Assembly (NCBI RefSeq): GCF_001942625.1
Contig: NZ_MLCL01000029.1
Location: 248,001-312,000, forward strand
Source: Mycobacterium syngnathidarum
GTDB lineage: Bacteria; Actinomycetota; Actinomycetes; Mycobacteriales; Mycobacteriaceae
DNA: 64,000 nucleotides
Direction of reading: 5' to 3'
The position numbers and the translations under genes were made by a program. Positions within the stretch are counted from its first letter, which is position 1. Each line of letters begins with the position of its first letter. Below, piece after piece: positions 53,450-64,000 of this stretch. The notes beneath the pieces were generated by a model that did no database searches, had not been told where the DNA came from, and saw only the letters and a program-made list of their open reading frames with translations.

Positions 53450-55267
53450 TCAGCCGTAGAGCGCGGCGATGTCGGTGGCGAACTTCTCGGCCACCACCTT
53501 GCGCTTGACCTTCAGGGTCGGAGTCAGTTCACCGGTGTCCTCGGTGAAGTCGACCGGCAGGATCCGGAACTTGCGGATCGATTCGGCGTGCGACACCGCC
53601 TGATTGGCTTCCTTGACCGCGAGGTCGATCTCGGCCAGCAGATCGGGGTCGTCGGCGAGATCGCCCACCGATGCGGCCGTGTCTTTGCCGTTGCGCTGCT
53701 TCCAACCCGGGAACGCCTCGGGGTCGATCGTGATGAGCGCGGCGATGAACGGCTGTTGATCGCCCACCGCCATCGCCTGGCTGATCAGGGGATGGGCCCG
53801 CAACCGATCCTCGAGCAGCGCGGGGGCGACGTTCTTGCCGCCGGCGGTGACGATGATCTCCTTCTTGCGTCCCACGATGGTCAGGAAGCCGTCGTCGTCG
53901 ATGGAACCCAGGTCACCGGTGTGGAACCAGCCATCGGTGAACACCGCGTTGGTCTCGGTCTCGTTGCCCCAATAGCCGCTGAACACCACACCGCCCTTGA
54001 CCAGCAGCTCGCCGTCTTCGGCGATGCGCATGCTGTTGCCCGGCATCAGCTTGCCGACCGAGCCGACCTTGAGCTCGTTGACCCGGTTGACGGTGATGGC
54101 CGCGCTGGTCTCGGTGAGGCCGTAGCCCTCGTAGATGCTCAGGCCCACGCCGCGATAGAAGTGGCCCAGCCGCGCGCCCAGCGGCGCGCCGCCGGAGATC
54201 GCCGCCCGGCATTCGCCGCCGAGGGCTGCCCGCAGCTTGCCGTAGACCAGCTTGTCGAACAGTGCATGCTTGGCGCGGAGGATCAAGGACGCGCCCGCTG
54301 TGCCCTTATTGTCCTGGGCCTTGCTCCACTCGATCGCGGTGTCGGCGGCGATCGCGAAGATCTTGCCCTTGCCGTCGTTGCGGGCGTTCTGCTCGGCGGT
54401 GTTGTAGACCTTCTCGAACACCCGGGGCACCGAGACCACCAGGGTCGGCTTGAAAATGCCGAAGGTCGGGACCAGGTTCTTGATGTCACTGGTGAACCCG
54501 AGGGTGACCTTGTTGGTGAACGCCGCGATGGTGATGGCCCGGGCCAGCACGTGGGCCAGCGGCAGGAACACCAGCATTCGTTCGCCTGGGGCCAGTTGAG
54601 TGGGGAAGCAGGCCTTGGCGCCCCGGATCTCGTAGAGCAAATTCGAGTGGGTCAGCTGGCAGCCCTTGGGCTGGCCGGTGGTTCCCGAGGTGTAGATCAG
54701 GGTGGCCGGGTCGGCCGACCGGATCCCGGCCAGTCGCTTGTCGAGCTCGGCAGCGTCGGCCGATTTACCCGCTTCGGCCATGGCGTCCAGTGCAGGCGTG
54801 CCGGTGCCGTCGATGGTGAGCAGCTTGTGTAGTTCGGGCAGCTGGCCGCGGAGTTGTTCGACGGTCTCGGCGTGCGCGTCGGTCTCGGCGAAGACGATCT
54901 TCGCCGCGGAGTTGTCGAGGACGAACCGCACCTGTTCGGCCGAGGAGGTCTCGTAGATCGGCACGGTCACCGCGCCCACCGACAGGATCGCGAAGTCGAT
55001 GATGGGCCACTCGTAACGGGTGGCCGACAGCACTGCCACACGATCGCCGGGCTGGATGCCCTCGGCGATCAGGCCCAGGGCCACCGCTCGGATCTGGCCG
55101 GCCGCTTCGGCGCAGGTCACGTCGGTCCACTCGCCGTCGACCAGGCGCCGGAAGATGACGTGGTCGGGGCTGTCGGCGGCGTGCGTGGATACCGAATTGA
55201 CGATGCTGTCGTGCTCGCCGACGGTAAAAGACGCGGGCACGCTGTATTCCCGCTCTGACTCACGCAC
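53450..55267 (-). CDS. fadD15: Long-chain fatty-acid-CoA ligase FadD15-like, 605 aa
   Basis: Adenylate-forming enzyme that activates fatty acids to acyl-CoA. The P-loop is [19 protein letters not shown] (~residue 196), the A5 motif is YGLTETSAA, and the hinge is [38 protein letters not shown], of which the last part is the A8 motif. LKVKRKVV is the C-terminal Lys region. The size and sequence pattern place it in the ACSL (long-chain) group. The GTG start follows GGAGGG. It lies next to lipid and PIM genes, so it may supply acyl-CoA to them. Confidence 0.92.
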   Translation of the reverse strand: MRESEREYSVPASFTVGEHDSIVNSVSTHAADSPDHVIFRRLVDGEWTDVTCAEAAGQIRAVALGLIAEGIQPGDRVAVLSATRYEWPIIDFAILSVGAVTVPIYETSSAEQVRFVLDNSAAKIVFAETDAHAETVEQLRGQLPELHKLLTIDGTGTPALDAMAEAGKSADAAELDKRLAGIRSADPATLIYTSGTTGQPKGCQLTHSNLLYEIRGAKACFPTQLAPGERMLVFLPLAHVLARAITIAAFTNKVTLGFTSDIKNLVPTFGIFKPTLVVSVPRVFEKVYNTAEQNARNDGKGKIFAIAADTAIEWSKAQDNKGTAGASLILRAKHALFDKLVYGKLRAALGGECRAAISGGAPLGARLGHFYRGVGLSIYEGYGLTETSAAITVNRVNELKVGSVGKLMPGNSMRIAEDGELLVKGGVVFSGYWGNETETNAVFTDGWFHTGDLGSIDDDGFLTIVGRKKEIIVTAGGKNVAPALLEDRLRAHPLISQAMAVGDQQPFIAALITIDPEAFPGWKQRNGKDTAASVGDLADDPDLLAEIDLAVKEANQAVSHAESIRKFRILPVDFTEDTGELTPTLKVKRKVVAEKFATDIAALYG

Positions 55268-55361
55268 GATCTTGCCCTCCAGGCTTGTGGTACCGGCTTT
55301 GCGGGTCAGCCTAGTCGGCCGCAGTAGGCAGACGATCAGGCATGTGTGAAGCTAGTCCGCG

Positions 55362-55751
55362 ATGAACAGCATTCAGATCGCTGACGAGACGTTCGTGTGC
55401 GCCGATCCGGTCGCCGTGGGCGCCGCGGTCGCCGACCCGGCCAGCTGGCGGCGGTGGTGGCCCGACCTGGTGCTCAAGGTTGTCGAGGACCGTGCCGAGA
55501 AGGGCCACCGCTGGAATGTGACCGGCGCGTTGACCGGCACGATGGAGGTCTGGCTCGAGAAGGTGATGGACGGTGTGGTGCTGCATTACTTCCTGCACGC
55601 CGAACCGTCGGGCGCCACGGCCAAGCAGTTGGCCCAGATGGATCTGGCAAAGATGAACCACGAACGCCGGGTCGCGGGCAAGGCGATGTCGTTCGGGATC
55701 AAGCAGCGTCTTGAGGCCGCTCGCCCGGTCGGGGTATCCCGACTGGCCTGA
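55362..55751 (+). CDS. SRPBCC (polyketide cyclase/START-like) protein, 129 aa
   Basis: Homologue of M. tuberculosis Rv2186c. The opening NSIQIADETFVCADPVAVGAAVADPASWRRWWPDL is the beta-strand plus two short helices of a START/SRPBCC fold, with the WxxWWP motif common to lipid-binding members; the last helix is KMNHERRVAGKAMSFGIKQRLEA. It likely binds a hydrophobic ligand in the cytosol. It is the first gene of a tight run of five (two SRPBCC proteins, ATPase, 137-aa protein, acyltransferase). ATG start; no clear ribosome-binding site. Confidence 0.8.
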   Translation: MNSIQIADETFVCADPVAVGAAVADPASWRRWWPDLVLKVVEDRAEKGHRWNVTGALTGTMEVWLEKVMDGVVLHYFLHAEPSGATAKQLAQMDLAKMNHERRVAGKAMSFGIKQRLEAARPVGVSRLA

Positions 55752-55829
55752 CCGGGTCCCTCGACAGGAGGGTAGATTTCTCTCCCGAGAGCCAGGGCAG
55801 CCCCGTGGGGCGGGGAGAAGGGCGACGCG

Positions 55830-56267
55830 GTGGCCGACAAGACGACACAAACCATCTACATCGACGCTGAGCCGGCGACGGTGATGGATGTCATCGCCGA
55901 TATCGGCTCGTACCCGCAGTGGGTCGCCGAATACAAAGAAGCCGAGGTCCTCGAGACAGACCCGCAGGGAAATCCCAAGACCGCGAGGCTCGTGCTCGAT
56001 GCCGCGGTGCTCAAAGACACCATGGTGCTGGCCTACGTGTGGCCGGCCGACCGCAAGTCGGTGACCTGGTCGCTGGTATCCAGTTCGCTGTTGCGGGCAC
56101 TGGAGGGGACATACCGGTTGGCGCCCAAGGGATCTGGCACCGAGGTGACGTATGAGCTCTCGGTCGACCTGATGATTCCGATGATCGGTCTGCTCAAACG
56201 CAAGGCCGAGCGGCGGCTCACCGACACCGCACTCAAAGACCTCAAGAAACGAGTAGAGGCTGAGTGA
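55830..56267 (+). CDS. SRPBCC (polyketide cyclase/START-like) protein, 145 aa
   Basis: Second lipid-binding-type protein, homologue of Rv2185c. QTIYIDAEPATVMDVIADIGSYPQWV shows the strand-helix-helix start of the fold, with the YPxWV motif; the C-terminal helix runs KRKAERRLTDTALKDLKKRVEAE. It is distinct from but related to the preceding SRPBCC protein. The GTG start has GGGAGAAGGG upstream. Its stop overlaps the next gene's GTG by 4 bp (GTGA), which suggests co-translation with the ATPase. Confidence 0.83.
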   Translation: MADKTTQTIYIDAEPATVMDVIADIGSYPQWVAEYKEAEVLETDPQGNPKTARLVLDAAVLKDTMVLAYVWPADRKSVTWSLVSSSLLRALEGTYRLAPKGSGTEVTYELSVDLMIPMIGLLKRKAERRLTDTALKDLKKRVEAE

Positions 56268-57538
56268 CTTCGCCGGACGGAAGCGCACCTTCTCCCGCGA
56301 GGATCAGCCTGTTCGTCGGCAAGGGTGGGGTAGGTAAGTCGACGCTGGCGACGGCAACCGCGGTCCGTGACGCCGCGTCGGGACAGCGGGTGCTGATCGT
56401 GTCGACCGACCAGGCGCATTCCACGGGCGATGTACTGGGGATCACGCTCGCCCCCACAGGTCTGCGGGCCCCCACTCGGGTGCTCTGCGATCTGGACGCC
56501 GGATCGGCCGAAGCGGGCGGCGTGCTCGATGCCCTTGCGCTCGACACGCTGGCCCTGCTGGGTGCCCGCTGGGTTGAGACGGCCGGCCCGCTGGCAGCTC
56601 GCTTCCCCGATTCCGATCTGGGAGATGTTGCTCCTGAAGAACTTTCGGCGTTACCGGGAATTCAGGAGGTGCTCGGGCTGCACGAGGTGGGGGAGCTCGC
56701 CGATTCTGGTCGCTGGGATCACGTGGTCGTGGACTGTGCTTCGACCGCCGATGCGTTGCGGATGCTCACGTTGCCGGAGACGTTCGGCCTGTATCTCGAG
56801 CGGGCCTGGCCACGGCACCGCCGCCTGTCGGGTTCGCCGGACGCGGTCAGCGCGGCCATCGTCGCCTTGATCGAGCGGGTGGATGCCGGCATCCGCAAAC
56901 TGGGTGCCCTGCTCACCGACGGATCCCGGGTGAGCGCCCATCTGGTGCTCACCCCCGAGCGGGTGGTGGCGGCCGAGGCGGCGCGAACATTGGGTTCGCT
57001 TGCCCTGATGGGCGTCGAGGTTACCGAGATCATCGTCAATCAGATTTTGGTGCAAGATGATTCGTTCGAGTATCAGAATCTTCCCGCCCATCCCGCCTTC
57101 GACTGGTACACCGAGCGGATCGCCGAACAGCAGTCGGTGCTCGACGGTCTCGATGCCGGCATCGGTGACGTGCAGTTGGTGCTCGTGCCGCATGTGCCGG
57201 GGGAGCCGATCGGCCCCAAGGCGCTGGGAGAGTTGATCGACCGGGCGCGACGGCGCGACGGGTCGCCGCCGCCGGGCCCGTTGCGGCCCATCGTCGACCG
57301 AGAGTCGGGGTCTGGACTCGAAGCGGTGTACCGGATGCGGCTAGAGTTGCCGCAGATCGATTCGGCCGACCTCACGTTGGGTCGTGTCGATGACGACTTG
57401 ATCATCGGTGTTGCGGGCATGCGGCGCCGGGTGCGGTTGGCCTCTGTCCTGCGTCGTTGCATCGTGACAGATGCGCAATTGCGCGGTAGTGAGCTGACGG
57501 TACGTTTTCGTCCGAATCCGGAGGTGTGGCCGGCATGA
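56264..57538 (+). CDS. ArsA/Get3-like P-loop ATPase (Rv2184c-like), 424 aa
   Basis: The deviant Walker A FVGKGGVGKSTLATATAV at residues 17-34 belongs to the MinD/ArsA/Get3 (SIMIBI) class, and VVDCASTADALRML holds the Walker B-like region (usually DTAPTGHTLRLL in ArsA). It is much shorter in arsenite features: no conserved Cys cluster is seen, so an arsenite pump role is unlikely. The C-terminal ~90 residues are a strand-rich, conserved tail. It may move a lipid or membrane partner, since its neighbours are lipid-binding. Coupled to genes on both sides by 4-bp overlaps. Confidence 0.85.
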   Translation: MTSPDGSAPSPARISLFVGKGGVGKSTLATATAVRDAASGQRVLIVSTDQAHSTGDVLGITLAPTGLRAPTRVLCDLDAGSAEAGGVLDALALDTLALLGARWVETAGPLAARFPDSDLGDVAPEELSALPGIQEVLGLHEVGELADSGRWDHVVVDCASTADALRMLTLPETFGLYLERAWPRHRRLSGSPDAVSAAIVALIERVDAGIRKLGALLTDGSRVSAHLVLTPERVVAAEAARTLGSLALMGVEVTEIIVNQILVQDDSFEYQNLPAHPAFDWYTERIAEQQSVLDGLDAGIGDVQLVLVPHVPGEPIGPKALGELIDRARRRDGSPPPGPLRPIVDRESGSGLEAVYRMRLELPQIDSADLTLGRVDDDLIIGVAGMRRRVRLASVLRRCIVTDAQLRGSELTVRFRPNPEVWPA

Positions 57539-57948
57539 CGGGATCTCATCCCGAGCTGGGTTCGGAGCTGCGGCAATTGGCGCAGGAGATTCTCGACCGG
57601 CTTGACCCGGCGGTGCGGTTGGCCGCGGTCAGCTTCGCGGCCTCGGCCGACGGCAGCCCGGGCAAGTGTCAGCAGGTGTGGTGTCCGGTGTGTGCACTGG
57701 CCGCGGTGATCAACGGTGAGCAGCATCCGCTGCTGTCGGTGATCGGTGAGCACAGCGTGGCCCTGCTGACGGTGATCCGTGCGGTTCTCGACGATGGACG
57801 AGCCGACGGAACCGACGGGCCAGATGACGGCCCAGGCGGGGGTAGCCCGCCACCCGGCGGCGGTCCCGATACACCGCCACCCGACGACTATCCGTCCCCG
57901 CCGTCGCCCGGCCGCTACCAGCACATCCCGGTCACCTTCGAAGATTGA
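57535..57948 (+). CDS. Conserved hypothetical protein with Cys motif, 137 aa
   Basis: Homologue of Rv2183c, unknown function. The N-terminal ~80 residues are helical, with GKCQQVWCPVCALAAV near residue 40 that forms a C-x5-C-x2-C pattern, a possible zinc or redox site. The C-terminal ~45 residues are disordered Gly/Pro/Asp (GGGSPPPGGGPDTPPPDD). The ATG overlaps the ATPase stop by 4 bp (ATGA); a GTG three codons upstream is less likely. It is presumably a partner of the ATPase. Confidence 0.8.
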   Translation: MTGSHPELGSELRQLAQEILDRLDPAVRLAAVSFAASADGSPGKCQQVWCPVCALAAVINGEQHPLLSVIGEHSVALLTVIRAVLDDGRADGTDGPDDGPGGGSPPPGGGPDTPPPDDYPSPPSPGRYQHIPVTFED

Positions 57949-58073
57949 GCGGATTGAGCAATTTGCTGTACTGCTGAGACACAGCAGGCATACAGGGCTT
58001 GCTGTGGTAGCCACAACATGGCCTGGGTACAGTTGTCGCAGAGCATTGCGCAGTGCGCACAAGTGGAGGGTCC

Positions 58074-58817
58074 ATGTGGTATTGGCTGTTCAAGTACATC
58101 CTGTTGGGCCCCTTGCTGGCCGTGTTGGGTCGCCCCAAAATCACTGGGCTGGAACATGTTCCGGCCGACGGTCCAGCCATCTTGGCCAGTAATCACCTGG
58201 CGGTGATGGACAGTTTCTATCTTCCGCTGGTGGTCAGCCGCCGCATCACATTCCTGGCCAAGCAGGAGTACTTCACCGGCACCGGGATCAAGGGCCGGTT
58301 CCTGGCCTGGTTCTACACCGTCGTGGGCCAGGTGCCCATCGACCGCACCGATGCCGATTCGGCGCAGGCGGCGCTGATCACCGCCAAGCGCATCCTGGGC
58401 GAGGGAAAGCTGCTCGGGATGTATCCCGAGGGCACCCGCTCACCGGACGGCCGACTCTACAAGGGCAAGACCGGGCTGGCCAGATTGGCGCTGGAGACCG
58501 GTGTGCCCGTGATCCCGGTGGCCATGGTCGGCACCGACGTGGTCAATCCGCCGGGGTCCAAGGGGCTTCGGTTCGGCCGGGTCGAGGTCAGGTTTGGTGA
58601 GCCGATGGACTTCAGCCGGTTCGACGGCCTGGCGGGCAACCGTTTCATCGAGCGCGCCGTGATCGACGAGGTGATGTACGACCTGATGGATCTGTCCGGT
58701 CAGGAATACGTCGACATCTACGCGGCAGCGGTCAAGGAGAGCGCGCAACAGACCAACGGCCAGCCGGTCGACGCGAGCAAGCCGGCTTCCCGGCTGCCGC
58801 ACGCCGCTGCGGGTTAG
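58074..58817 (+). CDS. 1-acylglycerol-3-phosphate acyltransferase-like (PlsC family, Rv2182c), 247 aa
   Basis: Membrane-associated acyltransferase; in M. tuberculosis Rv2182c is reported as PlsM, which acylates the glycerol backbone in phosphatidic acid synthesis. The N-terminus [17 protein letters not shown] is a membrane-associating helix. Catalytic HX4D is [11 protein letters not shown], then [10 protein letters not shown] and [19 protein letters not shown] (EGTRS motif), and [11 protein letters not shown]. The ATG follows GTGGAGGG, and the length matches the homologue. The stop overlaps the convergent mannosyltransferase stop (TTAG). Confidence 0.92.
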   Translation: MWYWLFKYILLGPLLAVLGRPKITGLEHVPADGPAILASNHLAVMDSFYLPLVVSRRITFLAKQEYFTGTGIKGRFLAWFYTVVGQVPIDRTDADSAQAALITAKRILGEGKLLGMYPEGTRSPDGRLYKGKTGLARLALETGVPVIPVAMVGTDVVNPPGSKGLRFGRVEVRFGEPMDFSRFDGLAGNRFIERAVIDEVMYDLMDLSGQEYVDIYAAAVKESAQQTNGQPVDASKPASRLPHAAAG

Positions 58818-60127
58818 GCGCTTTCGCCGCCGCTGAGGTGAACCAGCGGGGTCGCGGGCGCCGCAGCAGTCTTGCCCGCCCGGGGAGTGGAGACGACTCC
58901 GATCACCGCGATGACCGCGAGTGCCCACCAGAGGTAGGAATCGGCGGCCAGTTGCCGGACGACTGACGCCGCGGTCTCGTGGTGTGGGGTCAGCAGCGCG
59001 ATCGGTGTCCACACCATCAAGGCGAATCCGATCAGCGTCACCGCGGCCAGGCACAGCGCGGCCAGATGTGTCTGGCGCATCCGGTAGGCGAGGACGCCGG
59101 TGACCACCAGGGCAGGCAGTGACCACACCCAGTGGTGTGACCACGACACCGGCGAGACCACCAGGCCGAACATCGCGACACAGATCAGCGCGACCACCGG
59201 TCCCTCGTCGATGCCGGAGCGCAGGACACGCCGAACCGCCCAAACCGTCAGAGCCAGCACCGCGAAGCAGGCGATCACCCACAACGCGAACCGCGGCCCC
59301 TCGGACAGGCCGAGCCGCGCCAGCGTGCCCGCGATGTTCTGATTCGTGTTGAGGGTGGCCGTTCCGATCCGGTCGGTGTTGCGCACCGTCTCCGTCCAGT
59401 ACTCGATCGAGTCCGTCCAGGCCAGGACGAATCCCGCTACGGTCGCCACCACCGCGGCGGCGCCGGTCCGCAGCAGGGTGCGGAAGTCGCGACGCAGCAG
59501 GAAATACAGAACGAACACCGCGGGAGTGAGTTTGAGCGCGATCGCCAGGCCCAGCAGCATGCCGCGGGGCCACGGTGTCCGGCGCGGCACACAGTCGGCG
59601 ATCACCAGCGTCATCAGGACCACATTGATCTGACCGAATTCGAAGTTCGACCGGATCGGCTCCAGCCAGATGACCGCGGGTGCCACCAGTGCGGTCGCCA
59701 ACCAGCAGCGACGCAGCCAGGCCGGCTCCGGGGTGATCGTGGTTTCGGGCCAGATGTTCAGGCGCGTCAGCACGATGACCATCGAGATGATCAGGAGGAC
59801 CAGGGTGGTGGCGGTGATCGCCACGCTGGCCGCAGGCAACGACAGCCAGGCGAACGGCGCGAACAGGATTGCCGCGAGCGGTGGATAGGTGAACGGCAGA
59901 TCGAGGCCGCCCTGGGTGTGGAAGATGGCGCCGTCGGCATACAGCGGTTGGTTGTCCAACCAGGCCCGCCCGCCCATCCGGTACACGTCGATGTCGATGC
60001 GATAGGGCACGTGGCCCAGTAGCCGCCAGCCAACCAGGATCAGCCCGGCCACTGTGAGCAACTGAAAAAGCCGCCACCCGATCGTCGGTGCCCAACCAGC
60101 TGCGCCGGGCGACTGCCGCTTACTCAT
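58814..60127 (-). CDS. Polyprenol-phosphate-mannose alpha-(1,2)-mannosyltransferase (GT87, Rv2181-like), 437 aa
   Basis: Multi-pass GT-C glycosyltransferase. In M. tuberculosis Rv2181 adds alpha-1,2-mannose branches to the lipomannan/lipoarabinomannan backbone. About ten to twelve helices. Periplasmic loop 1 holds [21 protein letters not shown], whose Asp pair is the usual GT-C catalytic site; [17 protein letters not shown] follows. The C-terminal helices include [14 protein letters not shown], a conserved GT87 motif. The ATG lies 83 bp from the divergent gene's start. It acts downstream of PimB' in the same pathway. Confidence 0.92.
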   Translation of the reverse strand: MSKRQSPGAAGWAPTIGWRLFQLLTVAGLILVGWRLLGHVPYRIDIDVYRMGGRAWLDNQPLYADGAIFHTQGGLDLPFTYPPLAAILFAPFAWLSLPAASVAITATTLVLLIISMVIVLTRLNIWPETTITPEPAWLRRCWLATALVAPAVIWLEPIRSNFEFGQINVVLMTLVIADCVPRRTPWPRGMLLGLAIALKLTPAVFVLYFLLRRDFRTLLRTGAAAVVATVAGFVLAWTDSIEYWTETVRNTDRIGTATLNTNQNIAGTLARLGLSEGPRFALWVIACFAVLALTVWAVRRVLRSGIDEGPVVALICVAMFGLVVSPVSWSHHWVWSLPALVVTGVLAYRMRQTHLAALCLAAVTLIGFALMVWTPIALLTPHHETAASVVRQLAADSYLWWALAVIAVIGVVSTPRAGKTAAAPATPLVHLSGGESA

Positions 60128-60210
60128 GTTCTGAACAGACTATCGGGGGTAGCCCGCGGACTGCGCAACCGCACTCGCGACGCGCGCAGGTCGGCGTAAG
60201 TTCTTTGGGC

Positions 60211-61061
60211 GTGCACGCGACCGTTCATCTCGATTTCCTCGCCCGCGATCGCCTGCCTTTGCTGTGCTGCCTGGTGGCGTTCATTCTCACGTTCTTCGTG
60301 ACCCGCATCGTGGTGCGCTACATCCGCCGCAATGCCGGCAGCGACCGCCCGCCCAGGTGGTGGCAGCCGCGCAACATGGGGCACGGCTCGGTGCACATCC
60401 ACCACATGGTGATCGGGGTCGTTTTGGTGATGGTGTCGGGCGTGACGATGGTGACGCTGGCGGTCAGCGGCGGGGTGGCGGAGTTCACCGTGGCAGCGGT
60501 GTTCTTCGGCATCGGAGCGGCCCTGGTGCTCGACGAGTTCGCGCTGATCCTGCACCTTTCGGACGTGTATTGGGCCGAGGACGGCCGCACCTCGGTAGAC
60601 GCGGTGTTCGCCGCGGTCGCGGTGGCGGGGCTGTTGATCCTCGGTTTCAATCCGCTGTCATTCTTTGATATCGGTATCTGGCGTGAGGACCAGTCGCCGG
60701 CCGTGCGAGCACTCGTGGTCGCGATGGCGGTGCTGACCTTGCTGCTGGCGGTGGTGGTCCTGCTCAAGGGCAAGGTCTGGACTGGATTGGTGGGTATGTT
60801 CATAACCCCGTTGTTGTTCGTCGGAGCGGTCCGGCTGTCGCGGCCGCATGCGCCGTGGGCGCGCTGGCGCTACACCAGCCGTCCTCGCAAGATGCACCGC
60901 GCGCTGGAACGGGAGCGCTGGCTGCGCCGGCCCGTGGTGCAGGCCAAACTGTGGCTACAGGACGCGATCACCGGGATGCCGAAGTTCCCCGACGACGCTG
61001 CCGTCGACGCCCAGCTGGACCGGGAGATCCATGCCGCCCCGGCCCCGGGACGGACCGCCTG

Positions 61062-61062
<1 letters not shown>
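60211..61062 (+). CDS. Multi-pass membrane protein (Rv2180c-like), 283 aa
   Basis: Integral membrane protein of unknown function with six hydrophobic segments (about residues 10-30, 67-86, 94-113, 130-148, 165-185 and 190-207). The HIHHM motif after the first loop (NMGHGSVHIHHMVIGVV) and a short acidic segment ALVLDEFALILHLSDVYW are conserved; the His and Asp could bind metal. The C-terminal ~65 residues are basic and cytosolic. GTG start at 60211, with TAAGTT 8 nt upstream. Its stop overlaps the RNase AS ATG by one base (TGATG), so the two are coupled. Confidence 0.78.
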
Positions 61063-63012
<1,950 letters not shown>

Positions 63013-63041
63013 GGCAGCGACGGTCTGGGTACCCGATCGGC

Positions 63042-63506
63042 ATGGGTACCGCAACCAGGTGGGCGATCGTCGGCGCCACTTCGGCGTTGCTGACCGCGGC
63101 GTGTTCCGAAACGGCTGACTTCACACCGGACAACCGCGGTGAGGACACCGAGACGCCGCTGACGTCGGTGGACAACGCATACATCGTGCCGGCCCACATG
63201 CCGGGCAACTGCGCGGTCCAGGTCGGCAGCGATGCCGAGTTGCGGTTCACCGCGACCAACGGCAGATCGACCGGATCCGAAAGCCTGTTGTCGATCACCA
63301 CCGACGCGGCGAATGAGGTGCGGATACCGGCCGAAGGCGCAGTGGACATCGGACCCAAGTCCTCACAGGAGATCGTCGCGGCCGTGCAGGGTCTGCGGGA
63401 AAAGGTTCGCCCGGCGATGTCGGTCAAGGTCACCTTCCGGTTCGATCAGTCGCGCGACATCGAGATGCGGGTACCGGTCGAAGCCTGTCCCGCCCAGCAG
63501 ACCTAG
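63042..63506 (+). CDS. LpqE-like secreted lipoprotein, 154 aa
   Basis: Exported lipoprotein: signal WAIVGATSALLTAACSE with lipobox TAAC (Cys21). The mature part (VDNAYIVPAHMPGNCAVQVGSDAELRFTATNGRS and PAMSVKVTFRFDQSRDIEMRVPVEAC) is a beta-rich domain that resembles LpqE/PCuAC-type small copper-chaperone-like lipoproteins, but the conserved Cu-binding Met/His set is not clear. A Cys pair (GNC and EAC) may form a disulfide. The ATG was chosen from the signal peptide. Stops of this gene and pknL are adjacent. Confidence 0.7.
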   Translation: MGTATRWAIVGATSALLTAACSETADFTPDNRGEDTETPLTSVDNAYIVPAHMPGNCAVQVGSDAELRFTATNGRSTGSESLLSITTDAANEVRIPAEGAVDIGPKSSQEIVAAVQGLREKVRPAMSVKVTFRFDQSRDIEMRVPVEACPAQQT

Positions 63507-64000
63507 CTAGAGCAGTGCGCCGATGTTGCTGCCGATCGTCCAGGCGGCGGCGGTGACGAGTCCGGTGAATGTGATGACCGCGATGACCCAGAACGCCAGC
63601 GCCCGTTTGGCGCGCTGGCGGGCCCAGTAGAACTCGCTCATCTCGACACCGGCGAATTGTGCGGCCCCGAAAGCGTATTCGGGGTCGGCGGGGATCGGTG
63701 CCCAATCGTGCTGGTCTCGGGTGAGTTCGCGGGTGGGCTGGCGCGGCGCGGGCGCCACCGCCGGCGAGACCAAAGGTGCGGCCGTCGCCACGGTGGCGGC
63801 CTCGACCCGCGGATCGTCACGCTCGGCGAGCTCGTGCACGCGGGTGGCGGCCAGGTGCTGTGCGGACTGCTGCGGTGCGGGCACCCGGAACGCAGGCAGG
63901 TCGAGGTCGTCGACGATCTCGTGCAGTTCGGCCCGCATGTCGTCGGCGTCGGTGAACCGGTGCGCGGCGTCACGGGCGGTGGCGCGGCGTACGAATTGAT
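63507..64000 (-). CDS. pknL: C-terminal part of serine/threonine protein kinase PknL; N-terminal part outside window
   Basis: Only the end of the gene is inside the window. The visible part starts QFVRRATARDAAHRFTDADDMRAELHE, the last kinase subdomain (the Arg of subdomain XI), and continues into a linker rich in Pro and Ala, then YWARQRAKRALAFWVIAVITFTGLVTAAAWTIGSNIGALL, a single transmembrane helix near the C-terminus. PknL of mycobacteria has this shape and follows aroG in M. tuberculosis. The kinase core lies beyond the right edge. Confidence 0.88.
   Translation of the reverse strand, partial: QFVRRATARDAAHRFTDADDMRAELHEIVDDLDLPAFRVPAPQQSAQHLAATRVHELAERDDPRVEAATVATAAPLVSPAVAPAPRQPTRELTRDQHDWAPIPADPEYAFGAAQFAGVEMSEFYWARQRAKRALAFWVIAVITFTGLVTAAAWTIGSNIGALL

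Noticed and set aside
56264..57538. Arsenite-transport ATPase
   Set aside because: It has the ArsA-type Walker A, but the arsenite-binding cysteines and any arsB or arsR neighbours are missing.

Overview
The window is a GC-rich (about two thirds G+C), densely packed chromosomal segment of a mycobacterium, most likely a rapid-growing Mycolicibacterium-type species. The evidence is gene content and order. From about 2.7 kb to the right edge the genes run in nearly the order of the M. tuberculosis interval Rv2225 to Rv2176 (panB, two CaeA-type esterases, glnA2, glnE, glnA1, lipA, lipB, dlaT, ephD, pepB, adenylyl cyclase, gcvT, ilvE, cobS, cobT, adoK, asnB, ctaC, ctaF, mmpS3, qcrB, qcrA, qcrC, ctaE, trpD, pimB', fadD15, RNase AS, aroG, pknL). 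Mycolate and PIM lineage genes (WS/DGAT, PimB', MmpS3, the lipomannan mannosyltransferase) agree. I see no insertion sequence, prophage, CRISPR array, tRNA or rRNA. The species cannot be named from this alone.

Layout. 0-2.8 kb: accessory block with the end of a TetR regulator, a crotonase-fold enzyme, an aldo/keto reductase and a MarR regulator. 2.8-16.8 kb: panB, a wax-ester/DGAT enzyme, two secreted esterases, then the nitrogen-assimilation set glnA2, glnE and glnA1, with a four-gene insert (thioesterase, LLM oxidoreductase, DoxX, D-Tyr-tRNA deacylase) between glnE and glnA1. 16.9-23.6 kb: lipoate/2-oxoacid dehydrogenase set (lipB-lipA-DUF4191 operon, dlaT). 23.6-34.5 kb: ephD, a lytic transglycosylase, pepB, a class III cyclase, gcvT, ilvE, and a DUF3043-cobU-cobT-cobS operon. 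34.6-46.7 kb: Fe-S carrier, adoK, asnB and the cytochrome bcc-aa3 respiratory genes (ctaC, ctaF, mmpS3 on one strand; ctaE, qcrC, qcrA, qcrB on the other). 46.8-64 kb: trpD, a nuclease, an envelope block (NlpC/P60 hydrolase, putative Zn peptidase, PimB', FadD15, two SRPBCC proteins, an ArsA-like ATPase, an acyltransferase, a mannosyltransferase), RNase AS, aroG, a lipoprotein and the C-terminus of PknL.

Functional links. Ammonium assimilation is complete: two glutamine synthetases, GlnE, which should adenylylate GlnA1 at Tyr406, and a candidate GlnR box before glnA1. LipB and LipA make lipoyl groups that DlaT carries on two lipoyl domains. Cobalamin lower-loop assembly (CobU, CobT, CobS) is one overlapping operon. 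The respiratory genes encode most of the III2-IV2 supercomplex. The 52-60 kb block is geared to phospholipid, PIM and lipomannan synthesis. Regulation is notable: about nineteen genes have a (T/C)ANNNT -10 hexamer 6-7 nt before an ATG or GTG, the pattern expected for leaderless mRNAs, and several gene ends carry long perfect hairpins. This is mainly conserved core genome. The more unusual signals are the hairpin/repeat family, the antiparallel trpD-nuclease overlap, and the uncharacterised SRPBCC-ATPase-acyltransferase module.
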